DNA of 64,000 nucleotides, taken from positions 689,326,083 through 689,390,082 of the forward strand of contig NC_081412.1 in assembly GCF_030272615.1 (NCBI RefSeq), read 5' to 3'. The stretch is from Cryptomeria japonica (taxonomy: Eukaryota > Streptophyta > Pinopsida > Cupressales > Cupressaceae). A program made the position numbers and the translations under genes. Positions 35,697 through 46,443 of this stretch are shown piece after piece. The notes under the pieces were generated by a model. It searched no databases, had not been told where the DNA came from, and saw only the letters and a list, made by a program, of their open reading frames with translations. Position 1 is the stretch's first letter. Every line of letters starts with the position of its first letter.

Positions 35697-36599
35697 CTAA
35701 TCAAACTTTCTATTTTTGTCATCTTTGTGAACATAACATCTACTTCCAAGGATTTTTAAATAACTTACATTAGGTTTCTTGTCATACCAGATTTCATACG
35801 CTGTCTTCATAGTTCCTTTCTTCAGTTGTACACGGTTCGGGGTGTAAACTGCAGTGTTGATTGCTTCTCTCCAAAATGTTTGAGGTACCCTCTTTTCTAT
35901 CATCAGGGTTCTGGCACAATCTACAATTGATCTATTTCTTCCCTCAGATATCCCATTTTGCTGAGGTATTCTTGGTGCAGACACTTGCCTTTTTATACCA
36001 TGATCATTGCAGAATAATTTAAATTCATCAGAAGTGAACTCTCCTCTATCAGATCTAAGACATTTTAGCTATCTTCCTGTTTCATTTTCAACTCTTGCCT
36101 TGTACCATTTAAACATTTGAAAAGCTTCTGATTTTTCTTTTAAAAACATAACTGATATCATCCTTGAGTAATCATCCACAAATAATATGAAATATTTATC
36201 ACCATAATAACTTTGAACTTTCATGGGACCACAAAGATCAGTGTGTACTAGATCTAAAATTCCTTTAGAAGTGTAGGACTTACTTGTAAATCTTGATCTT
36301 GTCATCTTACCCATCTGGCATCCTCAGCACATAGCATTCTCAGGTTTTTCTAGGCTCGGTAGACCTCTTACTCGGTGCTTCTTACTTATTTTGATCAAAT
36401 TATCAAAATTTACATGACAAAACCTTTTATGCCATAACTAGGTATCATCTATCTTTGCATAAATACATTTGTTCCGAGTTGAGTCAAGATGATATGTATT
36501 ACCTTTTGTTTGTGTCCCGGTAGCAGCTAGCTTTCCATTTTTGTCATGAACTTTGACACATCCCTTCTGGAATTCTATTCGCTATCTTGTATTGTTTAG
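35697..36599 (-). pseudogene. pol: copia-2 integrase
   Basis: The core shows LVHTDLCGPMKVQSYYGDKYF (first Asp, near 36240), LRSDRGEFTS (second Asp, near 36050) and PQQNGISEGRNRSIVD (catalytic Glu, near 35950), so the triad is intact. Downstream is AYEIWYDKKPNVSYLKILGS, the conserved copia integrase tail. Stops: TAG 36582, TGA 36324 (within CRGCQMGK, so Arg), TAG 36069 and TAG 35697. Confidence 0.92.
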
Positions 36600-36998
36600 C
36601 TATGCTACACTCAACAAATTGTATTTCAAACCTTCAACCCAGTATACATCATCACATTTAGCATTGTCAAGAAGTGTGATAGAGCCTTTACCTTTTACCG
36701 GACATGGTGCATCATTACCAAATCTTACATAGCCTCCATCATAATCTTCTAATTTAACAAATTTGTGTTTATCACCTATCATGTGATGTGAGCATCCACT
36801 GTCTATGATCCAAGAATCATTATTATTTATGTGAGATATTAGGGATTTTTCTTCATACCTTTCTTCATCTGATGCATCTTTAATAGCCACACAAACAACT
36901 TCCTATGTATCAGTTTCATCAGATTTATCATCGTTGGATTCCTCATCAGCTACTAGGCATGTCTTTCTGTCTCTCCTTTTGAAGTCTCAGTGTCCTCT
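36600..36998 (-). pseudogene. pol: copia-2 aspartic protease
   Basis: The catalytic motif is SWIIDSGCSHHMIGDKHKF, with Asp at 36801-36803. The strand GSITLLDNAKCDDVYWVEGLKYNLLSVA closes the domain. Stops TGA 36987 and TAG 36903 lie upstream and TAG 36600 ends the open stretch (originally SVAQL). The protease residues themselves look intact. Confidence 0.92.
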
Positions 36999-37952
36999 TT
37001 ATTGATTGTCTTTCTGCCTGTTATCTTGGTATTCTCTCTTTTCACTAGCTTCTTTGTCAGGGCAGTTAGAAGCCATATGTCCTATTTTATCACAATTGAA
37101 ATATTTTAAAGGTAGCTTTCCTTTATACTTACCTTTTCCTCTTGGTAACCTTATGGCTAATAATGCTTCAAACTCTTCTTTCTTTTTGATTTCCTCATAT
37201 AGTTTGTGCACTTATTCCATGTTCTTACAAAATTTTTCACTTGCTCCACTGTGATTTCCTTTATTTTTCTTACTTATTCTATCATTGTAATCATCAGATT
37301 CACCAATATGAAAAGAACTGAATGCAGATCCTACTTTATTTACTGAAGACCCACTATTATCAAAATTACTTAACTCAAATGCATGTAGCTTACCAATACT
37401 AGCATCTAAAGAAACTGGCATATTTGGTACAGACCTTAGTTCATTGATTGCAGAAACTCGAATGGCATAAGCAGGTAGAAGTGTTCTAAGCAACTTACTT
37501 TTTACATCTTTTTCTTCAATAGTTCCTCCTACTCCTTTGATTTGATTGACAGTCTCCTTTAACCTTGTACTATATTGGGTTATATTCTCACCTTCATTCA
37601 TTCTCATGGATTCAAGTTGTCCTCTTAGACTATCTACTTTTTCTCTTTGAACATGTTCATCACCACCATACATAGATATGATCTTGGTCCACATTGCTTT
37701 TGCATCGTTACAACCTTCTAGATCATTAAACTCTGAGTCGGTTAGTGCTGATCTTATTTCAATCATAGCTTGAATATGTTCTTGCTTTGCCTTTATCTCT
37801 TCCAAGGTCATCGGGTTGGTGCTTGGTGGTATGTAATCATTCTCCAAATAATATGTTGCATATTCTCCAATTCTTGATAAATGCAGCTTCATCCTTTTCT
37901 GCCATGTGGAGAAACTCGACTTGTTCAGCTTTGGTGCATCCCTTTTATACAT
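36999..37952 (-). pseudogene. gag: copia-2 gag
   Basis: It starts at Met 37952 (MYKRDAPKLNKSSFSTWQKRM), about 50 bases past the primer site, and has the gag domain of the UBN2/copia type. TAA at 37212 separates the knuckle part, which reads YFNCDKIGHMASNC near 37060-37105. The first Cys of CX2CX4HX4C is Tyr here, a different loss from the one in copia-1. A second TAA lies at 36999. Both TAA could derive from CAA. Confidence 0.92.
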
Positions 37953-38004
37953 CTTCGGATCTTTGCCTCAAGTACATTTAAACTTTTTCTTCCGGACTCC
38001 ACTT

Positions 38005-38015
38005 CTCTGATACCA
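38005..38015 (-). promoter_or_regulatory. copia-2 primer binding site
   Basis: The minus strand reads TGGTATCAGAG two bases inside the LTR end, matching initiator tRNA-Met. Confidence 0.9.
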
Positions 38016-38017
38016 AT

Positions 38018-39477
38018 TGTAAATTTCTGATGCCAATAGCTAACAAGATGAGAGGGGGGGGTGAATCATACAAACTTAATCTTCCATAAAATCAACAGAT
38101 TCAACCTCAGTAACTTATACTTCAGCAATATAACCAAAACTGTAAAAACATTCAAACTTATAAACAGATAACATCACAACACATATAACACCAGATTTAA
38201 TGTGGAAACCCAAAGAGGGAAAACCCACTATGGGATTTCGGACCCAATAAGAAATATACTCTTCTAGAGTATGCTTGGTTAAAAGCAAATCCTATTAAAG
38301 ATTACAAACACATTGCTAGATGTGACCCGGTTAAGGGATTTCCCTCAGATCTGTTAGGATCTTCACTTTGATAGAAGTGACCTTGTCAAAGGATTTCAAA
38401 CACTCATTTAGAATGTTACCTTGCTAGAGGGTTTAGAAATAAGACTGTTAGGTCCACTCGGTTAAGAGATTTTCCGTCACTTACAAAATAGTAGTTATAA
38501 AAATATATCTGCAACTTCACATCTAAAATGCTAAAGAAGATTCTATTTGCTCAAAACAATCTTGTCATAGGACTTATCTTGTCCCTCTGCTGGGCTCCCT
38601 ACTCTATTATTCAAACAGGTCTTCAAGCTTCTGTGCTCGGTAATCATTATGTATCATCCTTGTGCTTACACTTGCCCGCATACATTGTTCATCAATAATT
38701 TCTTATTTATAAACAATTTGCTAACCGCTGAATCTCCTTGATCACATTTCCCATGATCAATCATAGCCATCAGATCTTCAATCTTGACTAGGTTCAATGT
38801 ATCCTTCGATCTAAAAATGTTTTACCTCACCTTAGAACTTGCATACCTTCCTAGGAACTTGTGCTAGGTTATTGCGGTTCAATCTGTGTTGTAGATCTAG
38901 CTCCTGAATTTCCATTGCCATAGATCCTTAACAAATTTCATGCGCGGCATACCAATCATTTATTCATCTTCAGCACATCAACATCCTTCATTAAATAATG
39001 CAATCTATCATAACTCGGTTGCAATTCGGTAAATACTAAACTTTACTTGGTAGACATTTTGCCTTCATTAACCGATATCGATAACCTTAGGGTTTACTAA
39101 CTAGGTTCTTTGCTTGGTGACATAGTATAGTATTAACCTTACAATCAACAATATATGTAGGATATCAAAACAATCTAAACATCTTGATCTCATCATTGTC
39201 TAACTCAGTAATAGTTGCCCATTGAATAACTTATTTCTCCCCTTATTCATCACATCCTTTCTGTGTCTTTTACTGACATCTTAATTCTCTTCAAATCAAT
39301 CTTCTCAAGATATGGCAACATCATACTAAATCAGAAAATCAATTTCTTGACATCAATGACAAAATAATATTATAAAGACAGTAATCATCCTTCTTCAGTT
39401 ATACCAATAATCTCCAACAACCTTCTCAATATCCTTATTGAAATTCCAACAATCTCCTTTCTATTGTAATGCTAACA
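38018..39477 (-). repeat. copia-2 5' LTR (1460 bp)
   Basis: Pair of 31856-33332, with scattered substitutions and a short deletion near 39000. The minus-strand start TGTTAGCATTACAATAG carries one change from its partner. TTTTG duplication follows at 39478. Confidence 0.93.
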
Positions 39478-39482
39478 TTTTG

Positions 39483-40227
39483 AAGTCTTTTTAATCCTTT
39501 TCAACTTCCACCCGAAATAGAGCTTTTTAGAGTTAATTATTGTTAACTAAATATAAAACGTTCAATTTTGGGTGAAGTTCTCATAAATATGTTTACTTCC
39601 CACATTTGGGCCGAAATCCACCCTAAGTCGTTGATCTGTGCTCATCCAACAGACGATGGTATCTGTTGTCAGTTGTTGTGGGTCCCAGGACTTTTACCAT
39701 TTTTCAGCCATGTCAATAGACACGAGTCACTTTTTGGGAATGGTTTTGAATAATTTTAATCCTTTACAATTTCTGCTTGAAATAGAGCTCATTAGAGTTA
39801 ATTAAGTATACAATTACAAATTTAGAATTTAATGATAATTAAATGTTTATCGTTTATGGAAGTCTTATGTTAGAAGTTTGCAAAAAATGTTTAACGTTCC
39901 CACATTCGGCCCGAAATACACCTTTTGTCATTGATTTGTGGTCATCCAACAGATGATAGTATCTGTTGTCAGTTGTTGTGGGTCCCATTATACATAGGAT
40001 TTATGCCAACCAAACACAACATCACCTGACACTTCATCGTCTCATGGGCCATAACCTTTCTTTCATGTTAGTGTTCAATGACACGTGTTTTCGGTGAAAT
40101 TTTGCAAAAAAAATTAGACATCCCACATTCAACCCGAAATACACCTTAAGTCATTGATCCATGCTCATCCAATAGACGATAGTATCTATTGTCAGTTATC
40201 GTCTATCCCATTATGAATAGGATTTAA
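39483..40227. repeat. Degenerate tandem repeat with CCCACATT..CCGAAAT core
   Basis: Three units share, in order, CCCACATT-YGGCCCGAAAT-ACACC, GTCATTGAT, CATCCAACAGA and TATCTGTTGTCAGTTG. They lie at about 39598-39735, 39899-40095 and 40121-40227. The first two also share upstream text (TTTTAATCCTTTYCAA, GAAATAGAGCT), giving a unit of about 270-300 bp. I recognise no family. Confidence 0.7.
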
Positions 40228-41004
40228 AATTTTAAATATGATTTAAATATATAATTTAAATATGTAATTTCAAAACTTGCATGATATTTCATTTTTTTTA
40301 TTGATAATTTTTGTATTGTATTACTTGGAAATAAAATATTAGAAATATGCAAGTATAGGTGGTATAGTAAAACCACCAGAGTTTTGTCACCACAAAAAAC
40401 ACCCCCAAGGGCCAAAACCACCATTCCCAACAAAAAATAAAACCCTCCTACATGCAGAAACCCCATAATTCTAATTCAGCGAACCAAAATTATTAGCAGA
40501 CATCCCCTCACACATACAAAGCTGGGGAGAAAATGGACATGGAACAAAAAGATACAAGCAGACAATACCAAACACCACCGGCCATAGTAGGATTAACTTA
40601 GAAAGGGTCTGTACTCTAGGTCATCATAGAATTCTGAGAGTTGCTTCATTGCTTGGGTAGTCTTGGATCTCAGCCACAACTCTCGACCCACCTCTGCACG
40701 TACCAATTCATGAAGGACCACTAAAACCTCATCACACTGCATTAACCTTGCAAACATTTTGAAGGCTTGCCACCTACGCTAAGGAATATATTTGCATCTT
40801 GCCTTCAAATCATCAACATCCCATTGAATGAGTGGTAGTGGTGCCACTGGACTAGCCACCCCTACCTTAGGAACAATGCCCACCTTTGGGACCACACGAG
40901 CACACACACTATCAGATTTAATAGGTAGTTTGAATCAATTACAACTCTCGGGACATTTTTTACCTTGTCCACCTCATCCTCAAACTGGAAACCCCAAGCG
41001 GCAA
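40228..41004. other. Decayed interval, no convincing gene
   Basis: Minus-strand fragments can be read here (a hydrophobic open stretch 40224-40466 and several short pieces near 40600-40980) but stops are frequent. It could be the continuation of the decayed frame at 41005-41345. Confidence 0.4.
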
Positions 41005-41345
41005 TCAATAATATGCCTCCATGTTTTTCCTATAGCGATGACCTACATGGACAATTTCCTCTCCCAAAAACATTTTCACACTCTCATACGGCCTCTCATC
41101 CTTAAAGAAGAATAAACCTTTCATCCTCATGCCTGTAAACCATCCAAGAAATGGGACTAATTTCTTATAAGTATGGAAGGAGAAATTGGCTTCCATGCTT
41201 CTTAAGAAACCCAAGACAATGTTGCAAGTGCAAACAGTATGATACCAAGAGTTGCAATTCACCCAAGCTCTAAACACCTCTCACTCGATTCTAATTTCTG
41301 ACATTCAATGGTGGCGACCATCAACATTAATCACAAACTTTGCCA
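41005..41345 (-). pseudogene. Unrecognised decayed reading frame A
   Basis: From a possible Met near 41345 (MAKFVINVDGRHH) the minus strand reads about 110 codons with two stops near the start, including VFRAWVNCNSWYHTVC, KLVPFLGWFTGMRMKGLFFF and FLGEEIVHVGHRYRKNMEAYY (split here as FLGEEIVHVGHR and NMEAYY). It has mixed aromatic/charged composition like a real protein, but I do not recognise it. It may belong with frame B at 42550, which has a similar look. Confidence 0.35.
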
Positions 41346-41467
41346 TCATTCCTCTGCATGTACTACTTCAGCCGCATAATTCGTCTGCATAAGATGGCAT
41401 TAAAGCTACCTAGAGGCTAAATGTTAGCTATTCACTTTTAGTGACGTGCGTACCATAAGGCAATATC

Positions 41468-41615
41468 ACTGCATATCCGTTGTCAGTTCTCGTGGGTCCC
41501 ATTATTCATGGGATTTTTGCCACCCAAATGCCAAGTCACCTGACACTTCATTGTCTCATGGGCCATAGCCTTTATTTCATGTCGGTGTTCAATGACACGT
41601 ATTTTCGGTGTTCAA
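41468..41615. repeat. Partial copy of the 39.9-kb repeat unit
   Basis: From TCCGTTGTCAGTT through GTGGGTCCCATTAT, CACCTGACACTTCA and CTCATGGGCCATA to GTTCAATGACACG, it matches the second half of the unit at 39965-40090. It lies beyond the frame A interval. Confidence 0.7.
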
Positions 41616-42549
41616 TATACATGTACTTAGTTAGTTGGACTTTTTTAATATTGAAATTATGCAAAAAAAATTACAGCAAGTTAGTTGGACTTTTAATTCA
41701 CATGTTTTTCACAAGATAAACATCTTTTTTTTATATATTTATAATCAATGATAATCAATGTACAAATAATTAATGAAATGAATTTGATTTTTTTTTATAT
41801 ATGAAATATAGAGGAAGAAACATTACATAAAAAAGATCACAGTATTAAATTTATTTCCATTGTTTAAAAAAATATCGAAATAACGTAGCTCATAGACAAC
41901 AACAAAAAAATGTATGAGCTAAGACATTGTGATCCTTATCAGATGCTATCACTTCCAGCCAATCCCTGACATTATGGTATTTTTCAAATACTTCTTTGTT
42001 AAGCACTTCACATATCTTTTAGAAAAGGTCATCTTAGAAGTGACACTGAGTTTATTCTTTAACTTTAGAGAATAAATTAGAATAGACCTGCTATTTTTTT
42101 TATGGTGAAAATTAAATCTTATATCCACACAAATTAATAACTACTTAAGCTATTTCAAAACATAATGATTATGCTAAGTATCTTGCCATGGCATGATGGC
42201 AGCAACAAATAATAAAATGAAATAGAAAGCATTTTTATATCCATAAGAAGCAAATTGAAACAAACTAGAATTTGCAAAATTATCATTAATATATATGTTT
42301 TGCAAATTTATAATTTTTACATGTCGAAGTCCCTCAAAAACTTTAAAGCCAAAATGAGTGAGGTTATGAGGAAATAGCCAAAAAAATAAAACTACTAGGG
42401 GGGCGAGGCCAGGGCATAGGCAATGGACACATTCATGGTTTACCCTAGGAATCTCGCCCTCCCTCTATGTATAATTCTTCAGACATTATAAGCTGTGAGA
42501 ATTTTTCAAGCCAACTATAGTTTGGAAAGTCATTCGGGAGAAACCATTT
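41616..42549. other. AT-rich interval without gene
   Basis: I see no coding or structured signal in these 930 bases apart from A/T runs. Confidence 0.5.
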
Positions 42550-42994
42550 CTAGAGAAAGTCCCTACCAATCCACGTCCATTTCCTATGACACATCAACTG
42601 CTCTGCATTCAGGTTCAAAAGAAATGGTTGTCTGGCCATTGTTTGGTTAGGGAGGAGAAGCTTGGTTAATTCATTCACCCAAGGGATCCCCACCTCTACT
42701 TTTGCAAAGACGACAATAGTAACGTCATCTCCAAGGAAGTCTTCTTTAAACACCTTCCTTAACAGCAACAACATATCCACCTTGTCTAATGCCAAGAACC
42801 GGGATGTAACTTCCATGTTAACACAGTATCTATTTTCATTTCGCAGAAACTCTCTACCCAACACCATCCTCACAACCTCATTGGTGAACATCCCAACCTC
42901 CTTACAGACTGATTAGAGGGTTGGGTCTCTAACTGAGCCCAAAAAGGTCCTCTGGTCCTCCACAGAAATGTTTCTCAGGCGGATAGGAGTGTCC
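42550..42994 (-). pseudogene. Unrecognised decayed reading frame B
   Basis: The minus strand is open for about 148 codons from Met 42994 (MDTPIRLRNISVEDQRTF) with a single TAA/TAG-type break near codon 28, then MVLGREFLRNENRYCVNMEV, LALDKVDMLLLLRKVFKE, VVFAKVEVGIPWVNELTK and CHRKWTWIGRDFL. The composition is protein-like and the plus strand shows nothing better. I cannot name a family; a decayed host gene or an unknown mobile-element protein are both possible. Confidence 0.4.
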
Positions 42995-44007
42995 ATCTTG
43001 AGAAATCATAATACCAAATTATACAACCTGAGCCTATAGACCTAAACCAGAGGCAGAATTTAACTACCATCAACTCCGATGATTTACTTACCAAAGGTTA
43101 ATTGAAGATGAAAGAAGCAGAGATCGTCTATAAATATCTAAAGCTCTTGATTGTAATAATTCCTTCTCTAATCATATTAATTCCTTTAAATTGTTTTAAA
43201 TCTTTTGTATATCTCTGCAAATCTTTCCCATAATTGCACTAGTGTGCGAAATTGGAAACAACTCTAAACCAGTACCAAATACCATATTGGAAGTCATGGG
43301 GGTAGATTGGATTGCAGTTAGTGACAAGACATATATTAAATGACCAACATTATCGATCGTGACACTTGATACGTGTTTATTGAATCTAATTCCATTCCGG
43401 GGACTTTCTGGAGAACTATGTTCTCTTCAAAAATTTGGGCCGAAATAAAACTTTAGTCATTGATATACGATCATTGAACGGTTTAAAATCATTGATGGAT
43501 TTAAGGTACGTGTGACGTGTCAATGTGGTCATGCTTATCGATACATCATGCAGAGTCTGAACTCAATGTGATGTGATGTGATGTGCCTTGTCTATTAAAG
43601 GCAATGAATTCATGAGATCACCAATAAAATATATATTTTTTCATAAATAGCAAAACACTAGCCAAACAAATTAAATAATTTTCAAACAGTGGATAAAAAT
43701 CGCCAATATGCTTAAATAATTTTTCCTTCAGAGTAAAAATTTTCTCCCATACACTTATATATTTGTTCCTTTAAATGAAAAACATTTGCCTCCTACAATA
43801 TATATTTTCTCCACAAAACAAGGTATTATTCGCCATAATTTTATGGAATTTTTGTACTATATAAAAAAATCGCCAATACAATTTTTTTTTCCCTACTTTG
43901 AAAGAAAAATTCTCCATCAATATGAAAATCCCCTCCCCCCCCCAAATAACGCTTGATTCACTAGGGTTTTACACTTTTTCCCGGGGGTGCTTTCTTAAAG
44001 TTATCCC
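42995..44007. other. AT-rich interval with one repeat trace
   Basis: No gene. A trace of the local repeat (GGGCCGAAATAAAAC, AGTCATTGAT) lies near 43436-43470, and a short TGATG run GTGATGTGATGTGATGTG near 43568-43585. The right end meets copia-A gag abruptly at about 44008. Confidence 0.55.
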
Positions 44008-45324
44008 TGGGTAGAAGATAAAGATGTAGTTAAAAAAGTCTTAAGATCTCTGCCATCTAAGTATGATTCCAAAATATCTACAATAGAAGAAGCAAAGGAT
44101 ATAAACACGTACACTATGGATGACTTATATGGTGCTCTCACAACATATGAAATGAGAACATGTAAAGAAGAGTATTCAATTAGAGAAGTAGCCTTCAAGG
44201 CTATGAAAAAGGTTAAAGAAATTGATTTTGACTCTGAGGTAGATATAAAAGAATCTAACTTTGTCACGAAGTTGATAAAAGGGATCAAGAAAGTATAAAG
44301 GAATGTTTCAACAATGGTAGGATAGGACATTTTGCTACCATATGTCCTTATGATGAATCCAATAGTGATGAAGAGAAAATTAAAATGCAAGGCAAAAATA
44401 AATCATTTAATTCTAGAAGGAAGTTATTTCATAAGAAAAAGAAAAGTCCATTTATCATAGATGTTGATGTATCTAATAGTAATTCTAAAGACACTGTTTA
44501 TGAAGAACAAGAAGTTTTATTTATGGTAATGAAAATTCTAACTACAAATTAGGAAGATACACATGAGGACAATGGTGAATTTGAGATTGTAGATGTTGAT
44601 CTAGAGGGTGAATTGATTTGTGCCCTAAAGGAAATCAAAAGATTGAAAAAGGATGCCTTCATACAAAAAGACCAAGCCATGAAAGAAAAGGAAAACTTGA
44701 TCAGAAAGATTAATAAGGTTTGCACATAACTTGAGGAAATTAAGAGAATTGAAGAAGTGGCCAAGGCAAAGTTGGCTTGCAAGATAGAGAATTGTCAAAA
44801 CTGAGAGGTAGAAATTGTCTCGTTAAGAAAGAAGTTAGCAAGATATGAAAGTAACAAAACTTAAAGAGAATGAAGTTGGTCAAAGTTAAAAAATGTTGGG
44901 AACTAATAACAACCATCAAACACAAACTTCCTCAAAGTCTGATCACAAAGATGCAGATGATTATGCAAAGAGGAACAATAAAGTGTTCACAGGATCATTA
45001 ATTACACATGGAAGATTTCCAATCATGTTAAACTCTCATTTCTTTGGTTATTGTTTTTATTGTGCTCAGTATAGACATAAGTTTAATGAGTGTAGAGTTT
45101 CCATAAGAAGGAGATCAATTTTTTTGGATAGAAATCCTTTTGTTATGATGAATAATTTGATATGCTATAACTGTCATAATTTTGGCCACATAGCCAATTA
45201 TTGTAGATTGAATGTTGATCAACAAAATAAGGGAAAAAATATTGATATTGAGAAGATGAACAAGGCTAAATCAGTTTGGAGACCAAAGACAATAAATAAT
45301 GTTGAAAATTCAATGTTTGTTTAG
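44008..45324 (+). pseudogene. gag: copia-A gag with three zinc-knuckle sites
   Basis: The frame opens with WVEDKDVVKKVLRSLPSKYD, the middle of a copia gag. After a frameshift near 44295 a first knuckle reads CFNNGRIGHFATIC (second Cys lost). A long Lys/Glu-rich, probably coiled segment follows (44560-44870) with stops. Two more knuckles are intact: CFYCAQYRHKFNEC (45052-45093) and CYNCHNFGHIANYC (45163-45204). Three knuckles is more than the one usual in plant copia gag, although the middle one has a weak spacer. Confidence 0.85.
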
Positions 45325-45557
45325 GTTGCATTTCATGCTAAAAAGAAATATTTGTGGGTGATTGATAGTGGTTGTTCAAACGACATGATTGGTGACAGAG
45401 AGAAATTTAGCAAACTTGAAGAATATGATACTGGTTTTGTTAGTTTTGGAGATAATACTTCCAAACAAATCAAAGGCTTGGGAACTCTATTGTTAGATGA
45501 TAATATGCCTATTCATGATGTTTACTATGTAGAATATTTGAAATATAACTTACTAGT
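45325..45557 (+). pseudogene. pol: copia-A protease, cut by insertion
   Basis: The catalytic motif is LWVIDSGCSNDMIGDREKF (Asp near 45361), ending in VYYVEYLKYNLL where the 4.85-kb insert begins. The continuation (YNGYKVLFNAQGCEI) is at 50420 beyond the insert. The host frame already lacked one base at the site. Confidence 0.9.
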
Positions 45558-45627
45558 TGTTAGTCCACTCTTATTTTTCTATCTTTTCACATTCTTTAAA
45601 TATTTTCCCCTTGCAATTTGTTTTCTT

Positions 45628-45925
45628 GAACTGAACCTCTCACTTGAACCATTTTAAGGTTCAAAGTTCAAGTTCAAGTGTAGTATGTGACATAGAGGCT
45701 TTGTTAAAAAGGGTGTTAAAGGTCTTGGTGGTCGTAGTTCATTGAACTTGAACCGTGAACCTTTAGAGTGGTTCAAGGTTCAAGGTTCAACATGTTAAAG
45801 AAAGTCTCGCGTAAGTCATGTTTTATAATGGGTAAGCTTCATGTTCATGTGTTTTGCACTAATACTATTTTGAACTTCAACCTTTGAACTTATTTTCGAA
45901 GGGTTCAAGGTTCAAGGTTCAAAAT
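45628..45925. repeat. Three TTGAACC/GGTTCAA inverted-repeat modules
   Basis: Modules at about 45628-45682, 45738-45793 and 45872-45925 each pair upstream TTGAAC/TTGAACC-type copies with downstream GGTTCAAGGTTCAA copies. Each can fold into a hairpin; the first has a 7-base loop (ATTTTAA). They lie in the first 370 bases of the 4.85-kb insert. Confidence 0.8.
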
Positions 45926-46443
45926 TTGAGGGTTGATGACTTTGGAGATAAAGTGGACAAGTGTCAGCATATAGAGAATATTCTAGATTTAAAAAATGAA
46001 CCTCGAGAAAATGAATTGTGATGTGAATCCATACTTGGGAATAATCATTCCAAATAATCATTTCAAGTAAAGGATGCAGAGGAGAAAAGACTTGCTATTA
46101 ATGAATTGTCAGAACTTGATCTTTTCGGCATGATTTGGCATGAATGAGTATGTAGTTTTCAAATCATGACACATCACGCGGCCGATATTTTAGGCCAGTT
46201 CCTAAGATTTGTTTTATTTAAAACAAGTTACTTCCCTTTATCATTTACCCAATTTGGTAAGTAGAAGGTTAATACAGGCGACATTTTTGGCTCCCAACTT
46301 TGTGAATTCTCAGTTCTGCATGAAAGGTGAGGGCAAGTTATTCCTCTTTTCTTGTTGGTTTTCATGAATTGAAAGTGTTATTTGATACTTTAGTCAGTTC
46401 AATCAATTCTTCCTATTGTGCATTTTCTAATTGTAAAACTAAA

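Larger units (their letters stand above)
31856..39477 (-). mobile_element. copia-2: complete Ty1/copia element, 7.6 kb
   Basis: On the minus strand: 5' LTR 39477-38018, primer site, gag-pol 37952-33768, polypurine tract, 3' LTR 33332-31856. A perfect TTTTG duplication flanks it (31851-31855, 39478-39482). Domain order gag, protease, integrase, RT, RNase H is that of Ty1/copia. All coding parts are in one frame, interrupted by 13 stops but no frameshift, so it is younger than Tat-1 and copia-A. Confidence 0.95.
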
